The notes below the pieces were generated by a model. The model ran no database searches. It saw only the letters and a list, made by a program, of their open reading frames with translations, and was not told where the DNA came from. A stretch of DNA of 64,000 bases, taken from NCBI GenBank assembly GCA_000179315.1, contig ADZZ01000330.1:52119-116118 (forward strand), written 5' to 3'. Within the stretch, counting starts at the first letter, position 1, and every line of letters begins with the position of its first letter. A program made the position numbers and the translations under genes. Below are positions 10,016 to 19,623 of the stretch, one piece after another. The DNA is from a delta proteobacterium NaphS2 (lineage in GTDB: Bacteria; Desulfobacterota; DSM-4660; Desulfatiglandales; Desulfatiglandaceae).

Positions 10016-10972
10016 TCAGATCTGATTAAGGCGCCATTTAAGCGTCTTATCCAAACCTTCGGCAAGCTTGATCCGGGGTTGCCAATTCAAAGATTGGACT
10101 GCCTTCCGAATAGTGAGGCAACTTTTTTTCAAGTCTCCGGGCCGGGCCAGTTGCTTTTTCATTTGAGACATCTCCTCTGGGATAGCCTGCCCCGCTCGTT
10201 TCACGGCATTAAAAATCGCATCGTAAAGATCGCCGGTTCTGGTTCCCTGCCCTGTGCCGATGTTGAAAAAATCATCACTTCCTCTTGTCAATGCTGCCAA
10301 GTTGGCACTGACCACGTCGCCCACAAAGCAGTAATCCCTCACCATACCGCGTTCATCTTCCGGAAAATGATTGAGCATCGATTGAATGCCGTTAATAAGG
10401 TTGTTCATGAAAATCGCCACAACACCTGCTTCGCCATGGGGAATCTGACGGGGACCGTAGACATTGGCATAGCGAAGGGTGGTATAATGGAGGCCGTACT
10501 GATGCCGGTAATATGCCAGGTAATGTTCCGAACAATATTTTGTGATGGCATAGGGCGAAAGCGGTTTTGGCGGGTAAGATTCAGGTGTGGGATATTCCTC
10601 AGCTTCACCGTAGACCGCGCCGCCGGAAGAAATAAAGATAACTTTTTTTACACCCGATTTTACCGCGGCTTCCAAAAGATTCAGGAACCCCCTGATGTTG
10701 ACATCCGCATCAAACCCCGGATCCGCGACGGATGCCGGGACACTCATTTGCGCTGCGTGATGATTCAAAATATCGGGTCTCTCTCTTGAGATAACCGCTG
10801 CCGCCTCAGGTGAACGAATGTCCAATTTATAGAATCGTGCTTCTGGGTTGACGTTTACCCGTTTTCCGGTGTAAAGATTGTCCATGATCACAACTTCGTG
10901 TCCGGCGCCAATGTAGCCGTCCACCACATTGGAACCGATAAACCCGGCACCGCCCGTAACCAGTATCTTCAT
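10016..10972 (-). CDS. NAD-dependent epimerase/dehydratase, UDP-glucose 4-epimerase-like
   Basis: A 318-residue extended short-chain dehydrogenase. It has the NAD-binding motif TGGAGFIGSN at residues 6-15, the acidic MDNLYTGKR at the end of the second strand, the SSGGAVYGE block, and the catalytic YAITKYCSE. These point to the GalE-like branch that acts on nucleotide sugars for surface polysaccharide. The sequence differs clearly from the epimerase at 6445-7425. The gene is alone between groES and the divergent CysK fusion. Specificity is not decided. Confidence 0.85.
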   Translation of the reverse strand: MKILVTGGAGFIGSNVVDGYIGAGHEVVIMDNLYTGKRVNVNPEARFYKLDIRSPEAAAVISRERPDILNHHAAQMSVPASVADPGFDADVNIRGFLNLLEAAVKSGVKKVIFISSGGAVYGEAEEYPTPESYPPKPLSPYAITKYCSEHYLAYYRHQYGLHYTTLRYANVYGPRQIPHGEAGVVAIFMNNLINGIQSMLNHFPEDERGMVRDYCFVGDVVSANLAALTRGSDDFFNIGTGQGTRTGDLYDAIFNAVKRAGQAIPEEMSQMKKQLARPGDLKKSCLTIRKAVQSLNWQPRIKLAEGLDKTLKWRLNQI

Positions 10973-11137
10973 TTTAAGTTCTCCTGCCCCGTCAGCGGAG
11001 CAACATATGATGAGATCTCCTGAATTGAACCGCCTTTAAGGCGGTGGGTAGGTTAACAAGACAAAAATCAGGGGTCAAGAAAATATCAATCACCCGAATC
11101 TGATCCCGTGGTCAACGGGCAAGAACAAGGCAAAAAA

Positions 11138-13450
11138 ATGAGTCTGAAATACAACAATATCCTCGACACCATCGGCAACACCCCGCTGGTTCCCGTCACC
11201 CGGCTTTTGCCCGGTACGAATGTGGAAATACTGGCCAAACTGGAAGGTTTTAACCCGGGGGGCTCCATCAAGGACCGGCCGGCGCTCAAAATGATTGAAG
11301 CGGCTGAGAAATCGGGGGCTTTAAATAAAGGCAAAACCATTTTGGAAGCCACAAGCGGCAACACGGGAATCGGCCTGGCCTTGGTGGCCGCCGTCAAAGG
11401 ATATGACATTTTATTAACCATGTCCGAGGCCGTCAGTGAAGAACGGGTCAAAATTCTTGCAGCTTTAGGGGCGGAGATCGAGTTCACACCGGCACATCTG
11501 GGCACTGACGGTGCCATCGAACACGTCTACAACCTGGCCCGGGAAAACCCGGAAAAGTTCTGGCTGGCCGATCAATTCAACAATGAGGCCAACTGGATGG
11601 CCCATTATGAAGGTACCGCTCCTGAAATCTGGGAACAGACGGAAGGCCGCCTCGATGCCATTGTGGCGACCATGGGGACCACAGGCACCCTCATGGGCAT
11701 TTCAAGACGCATAAAAGAAATAGATCCGGCTGTTCAGATCATTGGCGTTGAACCGTATCTGGGTCACAAGATACAGGGGCTCAAAAATATGAAGGAGTCC
11801 TATCAGCCCGGCATTTTTGAAAAAGCAAGAGCTGACCGCATCATCAACATTGAGGATGACGAGGCTTTTGAAACCGCACGAATGCTGGCCAGAAAGGAAG
11901 GCATTTTTGTGGGAATGAGCTCCGGTGCCGCCATGGCGGTGGCACTGAAAGTCGCCCGCGAAATGGAAAGTGGTCGGATTGTGGTGCTTTTGGCTGACGG
12001 CGGGGAGCGATATCTAAGCACCCCGCTTTTCATGGCCAAAAAGAAATCAGGGCTTCGCGTCTACAACACCATGACCCGCAGAAAAGAAGATTTCGTACCC
12101 ATCAAAGAAAACCAAGTCACCCTTTACTCCTGCGGTCCCACCCTCTGCCAGGTTGTGGATCTGGTGCAATGCCGCCGTCTTGTTTTTTCCGATTTGATTA
12201 CCCGTTATATGGTTTACAGAGGATATGATGTAAACCATATCATGAATGTGACGGACCTGGATGACCGCACCATCGAGGGGGCTCAGCGGGCCGGTGTTTC
12301 CCTTAAGGAATTCACGGATATGTTTTACAATTCCTTCATGAAGGACCTGGACAGCCTGAACATCATCAGGGCCACCCAGTACCCCCGGCCTAGCGAACAT
12401 GTCGATGACATGATTGAATTGGCCCAGACCCTTCTGGAAAAGGGATACGCCTATGAAAAGCTCCGTTCCATATACTTTGATATCTCCAGATTTAAAGATT
12501 ATGGAAAACTTTCCAAGATTGATCTCAATAAAATTAGAATCGGCAAAACCGTCGATTTGGATCAGTATGAAAAGGAGAACCCAAAGGATTTCACTTTACT
12601 GAAGAGGTCCACCCTCAATGAGCTGAAAAGCGGCCTATTTTTTAAAACAAAATGGGGTAATATCCGTCCGGGATGGCATCTTGAATGTGCTGCCATTGCG
12701 CTGAAAACTCTCGGCCCTACCCATGACATCCACACCAGTGGCGTGTCCCTGGTATTCCCCCATCACGAAAATGCCATCGCTATCAGCAAGGCCGCGACGG
12801 GCAGGCCGCTTGCCAACTACTGGCTTCACAACGAACCGGTCATGTTTAACGGTCCCAATCCATCCGATGATGTGAAACTGACGCTTAGAGATCTTCTGAC
12901 GGAAGGTTTCAAAGGAAGAGAAATCCGATATTGGCTCCTCAGCCGCCACTATCGCAAACCCATCTTCTTTTCCCATACCAAACTTGCCGCCGTTCGAAAC
13001 ACCATTGCACATCTTGATAAGTTTGTTCAAAAAATCTACTTCGCAAAATCGACCTCCGAGGACCCGGACCTGGATCAAACCATTTATGCGCTGAAACAGG
13101 GTTTTGTAACGGCCATGGACGATGACTTCAATGTGGCCGCAGCCTTGGCCGCCCTTTTTCAATTCACCCGCAACATCAACCTGCGAATGGACCAGAGGGG
13201 TCTTTCCACATCTGACCGGGAAAAGACACTGGCGGCTTTGACCCGTATCAACTCCGTCCTGGGAATTATGAACCTGGATCCTCCCGACTCCGACGCGGAG
13301 GTGGCGAAACTGATCGAGAAAAGGGAACTGGCGAGAAGCCAAAAAGACTGGGGCACCGCTGACCATTTGAGGAAGGAAATGGAAGCCATGGGTATTGAGG
13401 TCATCGATACCCCCAGCGGCCCAAGATGGCGAAAAACCGAACCCCATTAA
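11138..13450 (+). CDS. Cysteine synthase fused to a cysteinyl-tRNA synthetase-like domain lacking HIGH and KMSKS
   Basis: A 770-residue fusion. Residues 1-300 are an O-acetylserine sulfhydrylase: PLP lysine in GGSIKDR (Lys45), SGNTGIGLA phosphate loop, MGTTGTLMG and GMSSGAAM. Residues 315-770 align along their length with CysRS: CGPT (Cys332), NVTDLDDRTI, GWHLEC (Cys517), FPHHEN (His542). But the HIGH tetrapeptide, 9 residues after Cys332, is DLVQ (341-344). KMSKS, 57 after Cys517, is NPSDD (574-578). The fourth zinc ligand, Glu after HHEN, is Ala546. The frame is continuous, so this is not a sequencing error. The synthase half looks active; the synthetase half should not form cysteinyl-adenylate. 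Start ATG 11138 is preferred over GTG 11108. Confidence 0.88.
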   Translation: MSLKYNNILDTIGNTPLVPVTRLLPGTNVEILAKLEGFNPGGSIKDRPALKMIEAAEKSGALNKGKTILEATSGNTGIGLALVAAVKGYDILLTMSEAVSEERVKILAALGAEIEFTPAHLGTDGAIEHVYNLARENPEKFWLADQFNNEANWMAHYEGTAPEIWEQTEGRLDAIVATMGTTGTLMGISRRIKEIDPAVQIIGVEPYLGHKIQGLKNMKESYQPGIFEKARADRIINIEDDEAFETARMLARKEGIFVGMSSGAAMAVALKVAREMESGRIVVLLADGGERYLSTPLFMAKKKSGLRVYNTMTRRKEDFVPIKENQVTLYSCGPTLCQVVDLVQCRRLVFSDLITRYMVYRGYDVNHIMNVTDLDDRTIEGAQRAGVSLKEFTDMFYNSFMKDLDSLNIIRATQYPRPSEHVDDMIELAQTLLEKGYAYEKLRSIYFDISRFKDYGKLSKIDLNKIRIGKTVDLDQYEKENPKDFTLLKRSTLNELKSGLFFKTKWGNIRPGWHLECAAIALKTLGPTHDIHTSGVSLVFPHHENAIAISKAATGRPLANYWLHNEPVMFNGPNPSDDVKLTLRDLLTEGFKGREIRYWLLSRHYRKPIFFSHTKLAAVRNTIAHLDKFVQKIYFAKSTSEDPDLDQTIYALKQGFVTAMDDDFNVAAALAALFQFTRNINLRMDQRGLSTSDREKTLAALTRINSVLGIMNLDPPDSDAEVAKLIEKRELARSQKDWGTADHLRKEMEAMGIEVIDTPSGPRWRKTEPH

Positions 13451-13511
13451 AGAGGATACCGCAGTCTTCTTTTTATCACCAGATGGAACATCGAGGAAAA
13501 ATCAAGCTGCC

Positions 13512-13895
13512 ATGCCCATATATGAATATGAACCCACAAACATCAAAAACAGCTGCAATAAATGCAGGTATGGATTTGAATATATACAAAAAGTTAGTGA
13601 TGAGCCCCTTGCCGAATGCCCAAATTGCGGCGGCAAGGTCAAAAAAATCATCTCCTGGTGCAGAGCCGCCGTCATTGAAACCTCTGAAGAACACGCGCAA
13701 ATCAACCGAAAAATCGCCGCCTATGAAAAAGAAGGTATGTGGAGTCATGCCGCCGAGTTGGCGGATACCCATGCGGAAAAGATCAAAGACCATCGACTGA
13801 AGATGAGAGCCATCGATGACTACGAAAAAGCGGGTTACGATGCAGGTACTCTTGAAAAGCACGCCAAAACCGACAACCGGAAGACAGAGGCTTAG
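13512..13895 (+). CDS. FmdB-like zinc-ribbon protein
   Basis: A 127-residue protein. It begins MPIYEYEP, the usual opening of FmdB-type regulatory zinc ribbons. Two CxxC pairs follow (CNKC and CPNC) within the first 45 residues, which should bind one zinc ion. A charged helical tail follows (EEHAQINRKIAAYEKEGMWSHAAE). The start ATG at 13512 begins the conserved motif; an upstream ATG in frame overlaps the preceding gene and is less likely. It lies 61 bases after the CysK fusion and may be co-transcribed. Function unknown. Confidence 0.75.
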   Translation: MPIYEYEPTNIKNSCNKCRYGFEYIQKVSDEPLAECPNCGGKVKKIISWCRAAVIETSEEHAQINRKIAAYEKEGMWSHAAELADTHAEKIKDHRLKMRAIDDYEKAGYDAGTLEKHAKTDNRKTEA

Positions 13896-13951
13896 GATCT
13901 GCCAAAACCATTCACAGAATCAGCGCTCAGATATGAGAGGGAGGTTTTTGC

Positions 13952-14158
13952 ATGAAAATTGAAGAACTCATCAGTGGAAAAAACGATAGACAGAACATAG
14001 AGCTTGCAGGGGTTTCCCTGCCCATTGCCGCGTTAAGACGGTTCATGGACGATGGATATACCCATGTGAAACCTTACCGGACAGAAAAAACATTTTCCAT
14101 GTGGGGAAAAACCTGTACGGGATGCTTTACCCAAGAAGAGATTGTCAAGCGGTCCTGA
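13952..14158 (+). CDS. Hypothetical protein, 68 residues
   Basis: A small soluble protein (MKIEELISGKNDRQN) ending in a Trp- and Cys-containing segment WGKTCTGCFTQEE. The start is supported by GAGGGAGG about nine bases upstream. I recognise no family. Its last 14 bases overlap the end of the convergent DUF6178 gene, so the two transcripts are complementary at their 3' ends. Confidence 0.55.
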   Translation: MKIEELISGKNDRQNIELAGVSLPIAALRRFMDDGYTHVKPYRTEKTFSMWGKTCTGCFTQEEIVKRS

Positions 14159-15923
14159 TCAAGATACATTTACTGTATTTGGTATCGAACGCCTCTGTGC
14201 GCACGAATGCCATTTCATCGCTAAAATCCTGCCAGATCCGCATGAGGGCATCCTTCAGATTTTCTGAGGAACCGGTTGCGAAATCCTCATCCGGTACGGA
14301 AAACGCCTCCAGGAACTGCGCTTCAAAGCCGAACATATGGTAGGGGGGCACGGTGTCCCCTTCCCTGAGCATGGTCAAAAAGTTCCGTGCCGCTTTGAAG
14401 GAAAGGGGTTTAAAACTCGGGCTCAAGCCCATTTGCTGCCGTGCCCAAAGGGTCAACAGCAGCTGATGAACGGTCAGATGAAAGGGACCACCGGATATGG
14501 TCGCCGAAGACAAAGACAGCGGATACCTTTCGGTCAAAGACGCCATCAGGCGATCCAGGGCATTCAGAAGAGCGAGGGCATTTTCCGTGGCCGACAGATC
14601 CGACAGAGATTGAAAATGTCTGTAACCCCCCGGTGATTCAGCTCCGCCATAAAACAACGGCCGGTTTTTCAGAATGCCGGTGAGCGTACCTTCCCAAGCT
14701 TCTCCCCAAAAAGAAGGCTCCAAACCCGCTTTCCGGAACCAGCTCGTTTCCAGCCACCTTTCCGCTTTCCACTTGAGTTTGACAGCCAACCCGAACCCGG
14801 CACGAAAGAGCGAAACAAGCGTGTTGAATCTGAGTAGATTTTCAGCGGTTTTTATCTCCTCCCGGGATCGCTCTTTCAATATAAGATTCAGGTATCCGGC
14901 CGCCTGACGCTGAATTTCTTCAAGATATTCCGCATTCCAGTTGGAAAAACCCTCGGCCGAGAGAATCTGATTACAGAGGCCGGAAAATTCCAGACGAATG
15001 CGATCCAACAGCGTCTCGTCCGACATTTGCGACAGTGTTTGTGTCAACAGGTTCCGTTCCTGAATGGTCTGAAGCGGCCAGTGTGGTACGGCACCAACAT
15101 CCTCCGGATGGGACACCGGCCGGGGGTTGGCATCCGGTTCTCCCGTTTTCAGACGCTCCGCGTCCATTGGTGAAAAAACCATAATGGCTTCCTCACGGGG
15201 AAGAAAGCCGTGTTCCGCCAGCCGGACATTTCTCATACGGTACATGTCTTCTTCAAGTTCCGCCGGCAGCACGCCCGCCAAGCCGGTTAATACCGATTGG
15301 TATTTCAGGGTATCTTCCGCGGCCATGGTTCGCAGCAGGGCATCAATAACGCCCCGTTGAGTTTCCTGCAACGTCCGAACGTAAAAAAAACCGTCAACGC
15401 TGAAAAACTCCGGCCCAAAGTCGTCCCCTCCCTCATCTTCATCTGCCACTTCCACCACAACGCTACGGTAGAGGTAATAGTAGGCGAGCCATTGACCTTC
15501 GGAAAAAAGCCATTTCGTAAGTCGTTGGGGATCCGCTGCCAAGAGACGCCTCAACCAGAGGCCCGTTTGCGCTAATTCCAGACGGTCTTTTTCCCAGGTT
15601 TCCACATCCAGAACATATTGCCATTGATCCAGTGATGCCAATTTCAACAATTCAATGGATGAATCCTCACCAATCTTATGGATCAGAAAAAAGAAATCCT
15701 CACCGGACATGCTGCGAATCAGGCGTGGGCAGTCCGGATGGCCCAAAACCTTTTCAAGTATTTTGCCGCCTGAAAGGGACTGCAATCCATCCAGAAAAAC
15801 CGCGTCTATGGGCAACATCCCGTGATTGGCTTCAGCATCCTGATTGCTGTTTTGCTGTTGTTTCTCCAATTCGGAGCTCCTTTTTTTCAAAGGGGTTTGG
15901 AACAATACCGGTTCAACTCTCAA
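14145..15923 (-). CDS. DUF6178 family protein
   Basis: A 592-residue, largely helical, leucine-rich cytoplasmic protein without signal peptide. The beginning (LPIDAVFLDGLQSLSGGKILEKVLGHPD), the acidic patch VADEDEGGDDFGPEFF and the WLAYYYLYRS block fit the DUF6178 proteins that I know mainly from deltaproteobacteria. No enzymatic motif can be seen. It is transcribed alone, divergent from the K+ channel gene and convergent with the small gene at 13952. Function is unknown for the family. Confidence 0.65.
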   Translation of the reverse strand: MRVEPVLFQTPLKKRSSELEKQQQNSNQDAEANHGMLPIDAVFLDGLQSLSGGKILEKVLGHPDCPRLIRSMSGEDFFFLIHKIGEDSSIELLKLASLDQWQYVLDVETWEKDRLELAQTGLWLRRLLAADPQRLTKWLFSEGQWLAYYYLYRSVVVEVADEDEGGDDFGPEFFSVDGFFYVRTLQETQRGVIDALLRTMAAEDTLKYQSVLTGLAGVLPAELEEDMYRMRNVRLAEHGFLPREEAIMVFSPMDAERLKTGEPDANPRPVSHPEDVGAVPHWPLQTIQERNLLTQTLSQMSDETLLDRIRLEFSGLCNQILSAEGFSNWNAEYLEEIQRQAAGYLNLILKERSREEIKTAENLLRFNTLVSLFRAGFGLAVKLKWKAERWLETSWFRKAGLEPSFWGEAWEGTLTGILKNRPLFYGGAESPGGYRHFQSLSDLSATENALALLNALDRLMASLTERYPLSLSSATISGGPFHLTVHQLLLTLWARQQMGLSPSFKPLSFKAARNFLTMLREGDTVPPYHMFGFEAQFLEAFSVPDEDFATGSSENLKDALMRIWQDFSDEMAFVRTEAFDTKYSKCILIRTA

Positions 15924-15977
15924 GCCTCAAAGCCGTCTATATTCTATTCGTCCTGCCGTCAGGACGATCGGTTGGGC

Positions 15978-16006
15978 TTGACAAAAGGGGGAATGGGCGC
16001 AAGAAT
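15978..16006 (+). promoter_or_regulatory. Probable sigma-70 promoter for the K+ channel gene
   Basis: TTGACA at 15978-15983 and AAGAAT at 16001-16006 with a 17-base spacer. A leader of about 70 bases would precede the start at 16081. Confidence 0.5.
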
Positions 16007-16080
16007 CACCACAGACTTTTTAGGTAATTTTATGCCATTTCTATCAGAAAGGCCATGGTAATCTCAAAAAAGGTCTGATT

Positions 16081-17109
16081 ATGGCAGCTACAAAGCAGCG
16101 CACGGCCATCAAGAAGCGGCTTTTTGTTGTGCTTCTGGGTATTTTTATAGTGGTCATGGTGGGAACCAACGGATACTATATGCTTTACGGCGGGCATTCA
16201 AAGTTTCTGGATTGTATGTACATGACCGTTATTTCCCTCACCGGTGTCGGATATGGAGAAGTGCTTCAGGTAACGGGAAATGTGCCTGCCCAGATATTCA
16301 CAATGGTCCTGATTACATTCGGTATGGGTGTTATCTATTATGGGATCAGCGCCATGACCGCCTTGATTGTTGAAGGGGAACTTTCGGGGATTCTAAAAAG
16401 GCAGAGAATGCAAAAAGATATCAGAAAAATGAAAGGCCATTACATCGTATGCGGAGGGGGTGAAACCGGCCGCCCTCTCATCTCGGAACTCCTCAGCAAT
16501 CGGGAAGCGGTTGTGCTGATTGAGCAGGATCGGACGTATATTGACCTTGTCAGAGACATCGGTGACGTACCATACATCGAAGGCGATGCAACGGAAGACC
16601 AAAACCTTATAGCGGCCGGTATCGAAAACGCCGCCGGCATCGTCGTTTGTCTGCCATCGGACAAAGACTGTCTTTATGTGACCATGACGGCAAGAATGCT
16701 GAACAGGAAACTGCGCATCATCAGTCGAATGGCGGATCAAAAGCATGAAGCAAAACTCAGGATAGCGGGTGCTGACGGCGTTGTCTCCCCAAATGCTATC
16801 GGCGCTCTCCGCATGGCTTCGGAGATGATTCGTCCCACCGCTGTTGATTTCCTGGACCAGATGCTCAGGAGCAGCGGCGGTACCCTCCGGTTCAACCAGT
16901 TACGCCTCTCCGAGACCGGCGCTTTTTCGGGCAGGAGCATCGGAGAATCCGGCATTAAAGACAAATACAGGCTGCTCATTGTGGGTCTCAAAGAAGAGGG
17001 GGGAAGCATTTCCTTTAATCCACCTCCCACAACGGTGCTGAAGTGCGGGATGAAATTGATCGTCATGGGGGATGTGGCCGACATCCAAAAAGCCAAAAAA
17101 GCATGCTGA
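16081..17109 (+). CDS. Two-TM potassium channel with RCK (TrkA-N/TrkA-C) regulatory domain
   Basis: A 342-residue channel subunit. Residues 13-35 form the first membrane helix and the pore loop carries the selectivity filter TGVGYGE. The second helix (FTMVLITFGMGVIYYGISA) leads into a cytoplasmic Rossmann RCK domain with GGGETG as nucleotide loop and an acidic VLIEQD at the next strand. A TrkA-C-like domain ends the chain. The order matches MthK/Kch-type ligand-gated K+ channels, which assemble as inner-membrane tetramers. It is divergent from DUF6178. The gating ligand is not readable. Confidence 0.88.
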   Translation: MAATKQRTAIKKRLFVVLLGIFIVVMVGTNGYYMLYGGHSKFLDCMYMTVISLTGVGYGEVLQVTGNVPAQIFTMVLITFGMGVIYYGISAMTALIVEGELSGILKRQRMQKDIRKMKGHYIVCGGGETGRPLISELLSNREAVVLIEQDRTYIDLVRDIGDVPYIEGDATEDQNLIAAGIENAAGIVVCLPSDKDCLYVTMTARMLNRKLRIISRMADQKHEAKLRIAGADGVVSPNAIGALRMASEMIRPTAVDFLDQMLRSSGGTLRFNQLRLSETGAFSGRSIGESGIKDKYRLLIVGLKEEGGSISFNPPPTTVLKCGMKLIVMGDVADIQKAKKAC

Positions 17110-17214
17110 GTCGTTCGAAATCCATCAAAAATGTTGTAATTCTGGCCGTGGCCTTCTTGAAGCCCTGGAACCGAAAGGCGAGCGACATGTGGCATTTTGA
17201 ACGGTTTCTAGCGT

Positions 17215-19530
17215 TTAACGGTTGGTATCTCTGAGTTCTTTTTGTTTGTTATACGGGAAAAAAACATTAAAAGAGGTTCCCCCTGAATTAACGCAATCCT
17301 CCCCGCTTTCTAAATAGCTGCATTGATCTACATCGCCCACACATACGGCATCCGGTTGTGTCAAAAACCGACATCTCTTGCTGGTCATGGTCAGCTGAAA
17401 ACCGTACCGTTCCCCGAACACTTTCATGCGGAGAAGATCGGCCCCTTTTCCGCCAGCATTAAAATCGAAGGGGTGTTTTGAAGAATAGTCCATGGTCTCC
17501 TGGGTGGCAAAAAAGCCTTCAAAAATGCGTTTTCGATCCTCGGGTACAATACCCACGCCGAAATCCGTCACCTTCAACATCGCACCATCGTCTCTTTTTT
17601 CCGCAACAAGGACCACCCGACCGCCATCAGGGGTGTTTTCAATGGCATTCTTGATCAATCCGTCTACGACCTTTTCCATGACATCCGGAGGCATGTAAAT
17701 GCTCAAATGGTCTTCCAAGCGACAGATAATATTCACTGTTCTCTGTTTACTTTGCTGTTCAATGACTGCCAGCCGTTCTGACACAAAACGGCCCAAATAA
17801 ATTTCCTCAAACTGACTTTCCCTCGGACCGAACTCCGATTCAAGTCGGTTGCGCAGCCACTTTACGATCTCTCCTTCTCCCACCTTTTCCGCCACCAGAG
17901 ATTCCAGTTCATCCATACATTGATCGAGCATAATATTGAGAACAATGTAAGATCTGTATTTCCGGCCTCGCATAATGTCTTCCACCTGATACTGGATTTC
18001 AAGGATACGATCCAGATTGCGTTTCGCCCTCTCAAGAGTGGCACCCCACTGCTTTTCAGGAAGTGCTTGAAGCTTTCTGCTCAGAATTACCAGGGACCCC
18101 AATAAAATGGATGCGGGCGTTTTCAATTCATGTGAAAGATGATTGATGATTCGGTCTTTGGCGCGGTTAAGACTCGCCACCTCTTCATATGCTTCACTCA
18201 ACTCCTCAGAATATCGTGCATTTTCAATGGAAAGCGCCACGGTGCTGGCAATCATGGCCAGAAGCTTTCGGTCTTTTTCATCAAAAGTGCCGGTCTTTTT
18301 GTTGATGGCTGTGAGAACGCCGATGATTCCTTCACCCCCTTCAAGGGGCACAATGACAACGCTTTCAGTCTTAGAGCCGATGGCATCGTCCAATCCACGG
18401 TTAAAGTCTGCATCCTCCGCCGTATTCGTTACAACGGCCGGTTTACCGGTGCGCAAAACCCGGCCCATAATCCCTTTCTGTGAAGACTGCGGTGCCAATT
18501 TGACCTGGCGCTGAGCGGTACTATCATCGTAGGCGGCCCCCGGGAAAGAAATTTGTTGGAGATCCTCATCCAACAGGCCGACCACAGCCCCTTCCGTATC
18601 GAGAAGCCGTTTTACTTCGCCTGTAATATAATCCAGCAACTCCCGCAATACCGTGTATCCGGGAAGCGCACGGCTGATCTGGAAGAGCGTTTCATTGATT
18701 CGTTCAATTCTTCGTTCCTCGGTCACATCCCGAAGAATAAAGAGTTCTCCGGGGGTATCTCCGCTTTTTTGAGAGGACAACTGTCCTCGAATGATCACGT
18801 CCAGGATACGGCCACTCTTGGTCATTCGTTTGGTTTCGATTATCGCGTCCGCATTTTCTTTTAAGCGCCTGAAGTTTTCCACTGCTTCTTTTTCATAGCC
18901 GGGAGGAAAATAGGGAATCTTTCGACCGATCAACTCTTCCAGGCGCCAGCCAAATACCTGGGTGAAAGCGGGGTTTATATAGGTAACATTTCCTGCGGAT
19001 GAAAAGACCACCATCGGGTACGGAATGAAATCAAACAGGTTCCTTGTCGTGCGCCTGGCTTTTCTTTTGGCTTCAAATTCGCGTTCATATTTTCGCTGGG
19101 CCTCTTTCAGCTCATCGATGGTTTTGAACTTTTCCGTGACATCCCGCGCGATTCCTCTGAATCCGAGTTTTTTTCCCTCATGATTTTTTACCAGATACGC
19201 TGAGAGTTCAATGGCTTTCAGGTTACCCGCTTTATCCCGGGTTTCCCACACGAGATTGGAAAAACCACGGTGTGAAACCCAGACCTTGTCATACGCTGCG
19301 TGGAGTTTCCTGGATTGCCGCGCGTCCATGAAATCACCCAGGTTCTTGTTCAGAATCTCTTCTTTAGGGTAACCCAGCATCTTCGGCAGAGCGCTGCTGA
19401 AACCCGTTAGGTTGGCATGGTTGTCCATCTCATAGACGCAATCCCCCGAACCGGCAATCAACTCTCTTAATGTCGCTTCAGAGGTGTTTTCCATTGAATT
19501 GTTCTCATTTTCATTCTCCCGCTTTACCAT
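17215..19530 (-). CDS. PAS-PAS-GAF sensor histidine kinase with a four-cysteine insertion in the ATPase domain
   Basis: A 771-residue soluble kinase without membrane segments. PAS 1 lies at about 18-130, then a short coiled coil and PAS 2 (about 165-280). A GAF domain follows (290-440), then HisKA with the phosphorylated His in NHLSHELKTP and a HATPase domain (KNAIENTPDGG, VTDFGVGIVP). Before the final strand GTSFNVFFP a segment of about 30 residues holds Cys720, Cys730, Cys737 and Cys746, which could bind a metal or form redox disulfides. The start is supported by GGAGGG. No response regulator is adjacent. Confidence 0.88.
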   Translation of the reverse strand: MVKRENENENNSMENTSEATLRELIAGSGDCVYEMDNHANLTGFSSALPKMLGYPKEEILNKNLGDFMDARQSRKLHAAYDKVWVSHRGFSNLVWETRDKAGNLKAIELSAYLVKNHEGKKLGFRGIARDVTEKFKTIDELKEAQRKYEREFEAKRKARRTTRNLFDFIPYPMVVFSSAGNVTYINPAFTQVFGWRLEELIGRKIPYFPPGYEKEAVENFRRLKENADAIIETKRMTKSGRILDVIIRGQLSSQKSGDTPGELFILRDVTEERRIERINETLFQISRALPGYTVLRELLDYITGEVKRLLDTEGAVVGLLDEDLQQISFPGAAYDDSTAQRQVKLAPQSSQKGIMGRVLRTGKPAVVTNTAEDADFNRGLDDAIGSKTESVVIVPLEGGEGIIGVLTAINKKTGTFDEKDRKLLAMIASTVALSIENARYSEELSEAYEEVASLNRAKDRIINHLSHELKTPASILLGSLVILSRKLQALPEKQWGATLERAKRNLDRILEIQYQVEDIMRGRKYRSYIVLNIMLDQCMDELESLVAEKVGEGEIVKWLRNRLESEFGPRESQFEEIYLGRFVSERLAVIEQQSKQRTVNIICRLEDHLSIYMPPDVMEKVVDGLIKNAIENTPDGGRVVLVAEKRDDGAMLKVTDFGVGIVPEDRKRIFEGFFATQETMDYSSKHPFDFNAGGKGADLLRMKVFGERYGFQLTMTSKRCRFLTQPDAVCVGDVDQCSYLESGEDCVNSGGTSFNVFFPYNKQKELRDTNR

Positions 19531-19623
19531 CTCGTTTCCCTCCGACCCTGCCTTTGGTTAAAAAAACAATAACGAAATTCCTTGTGCCAAATCCATATAT
19601 TGAAAAAATCGCTTTCAAAGGCT

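Noticed and set aside
9947..10789. Plus-strand frame of 280 codons
   Set aside because: It is the antisense of the clear epimerase gene at 10016-10972 and has no recognisable product.
12120..12160. Frameshift as the reason for the missing HIGH motif
   Set aside because: Conserved CysRS residues on both sides (CGPT, then FSDLITRYM) are in one frame at exact spacing, so the loss is by substitution.
12635..13447. Minus-strand frame of 270 codons inside the CysK/CysRS fusion
   Set aside because: Antisense shadow of a strongly conserved coding sequence; no family resemblance.
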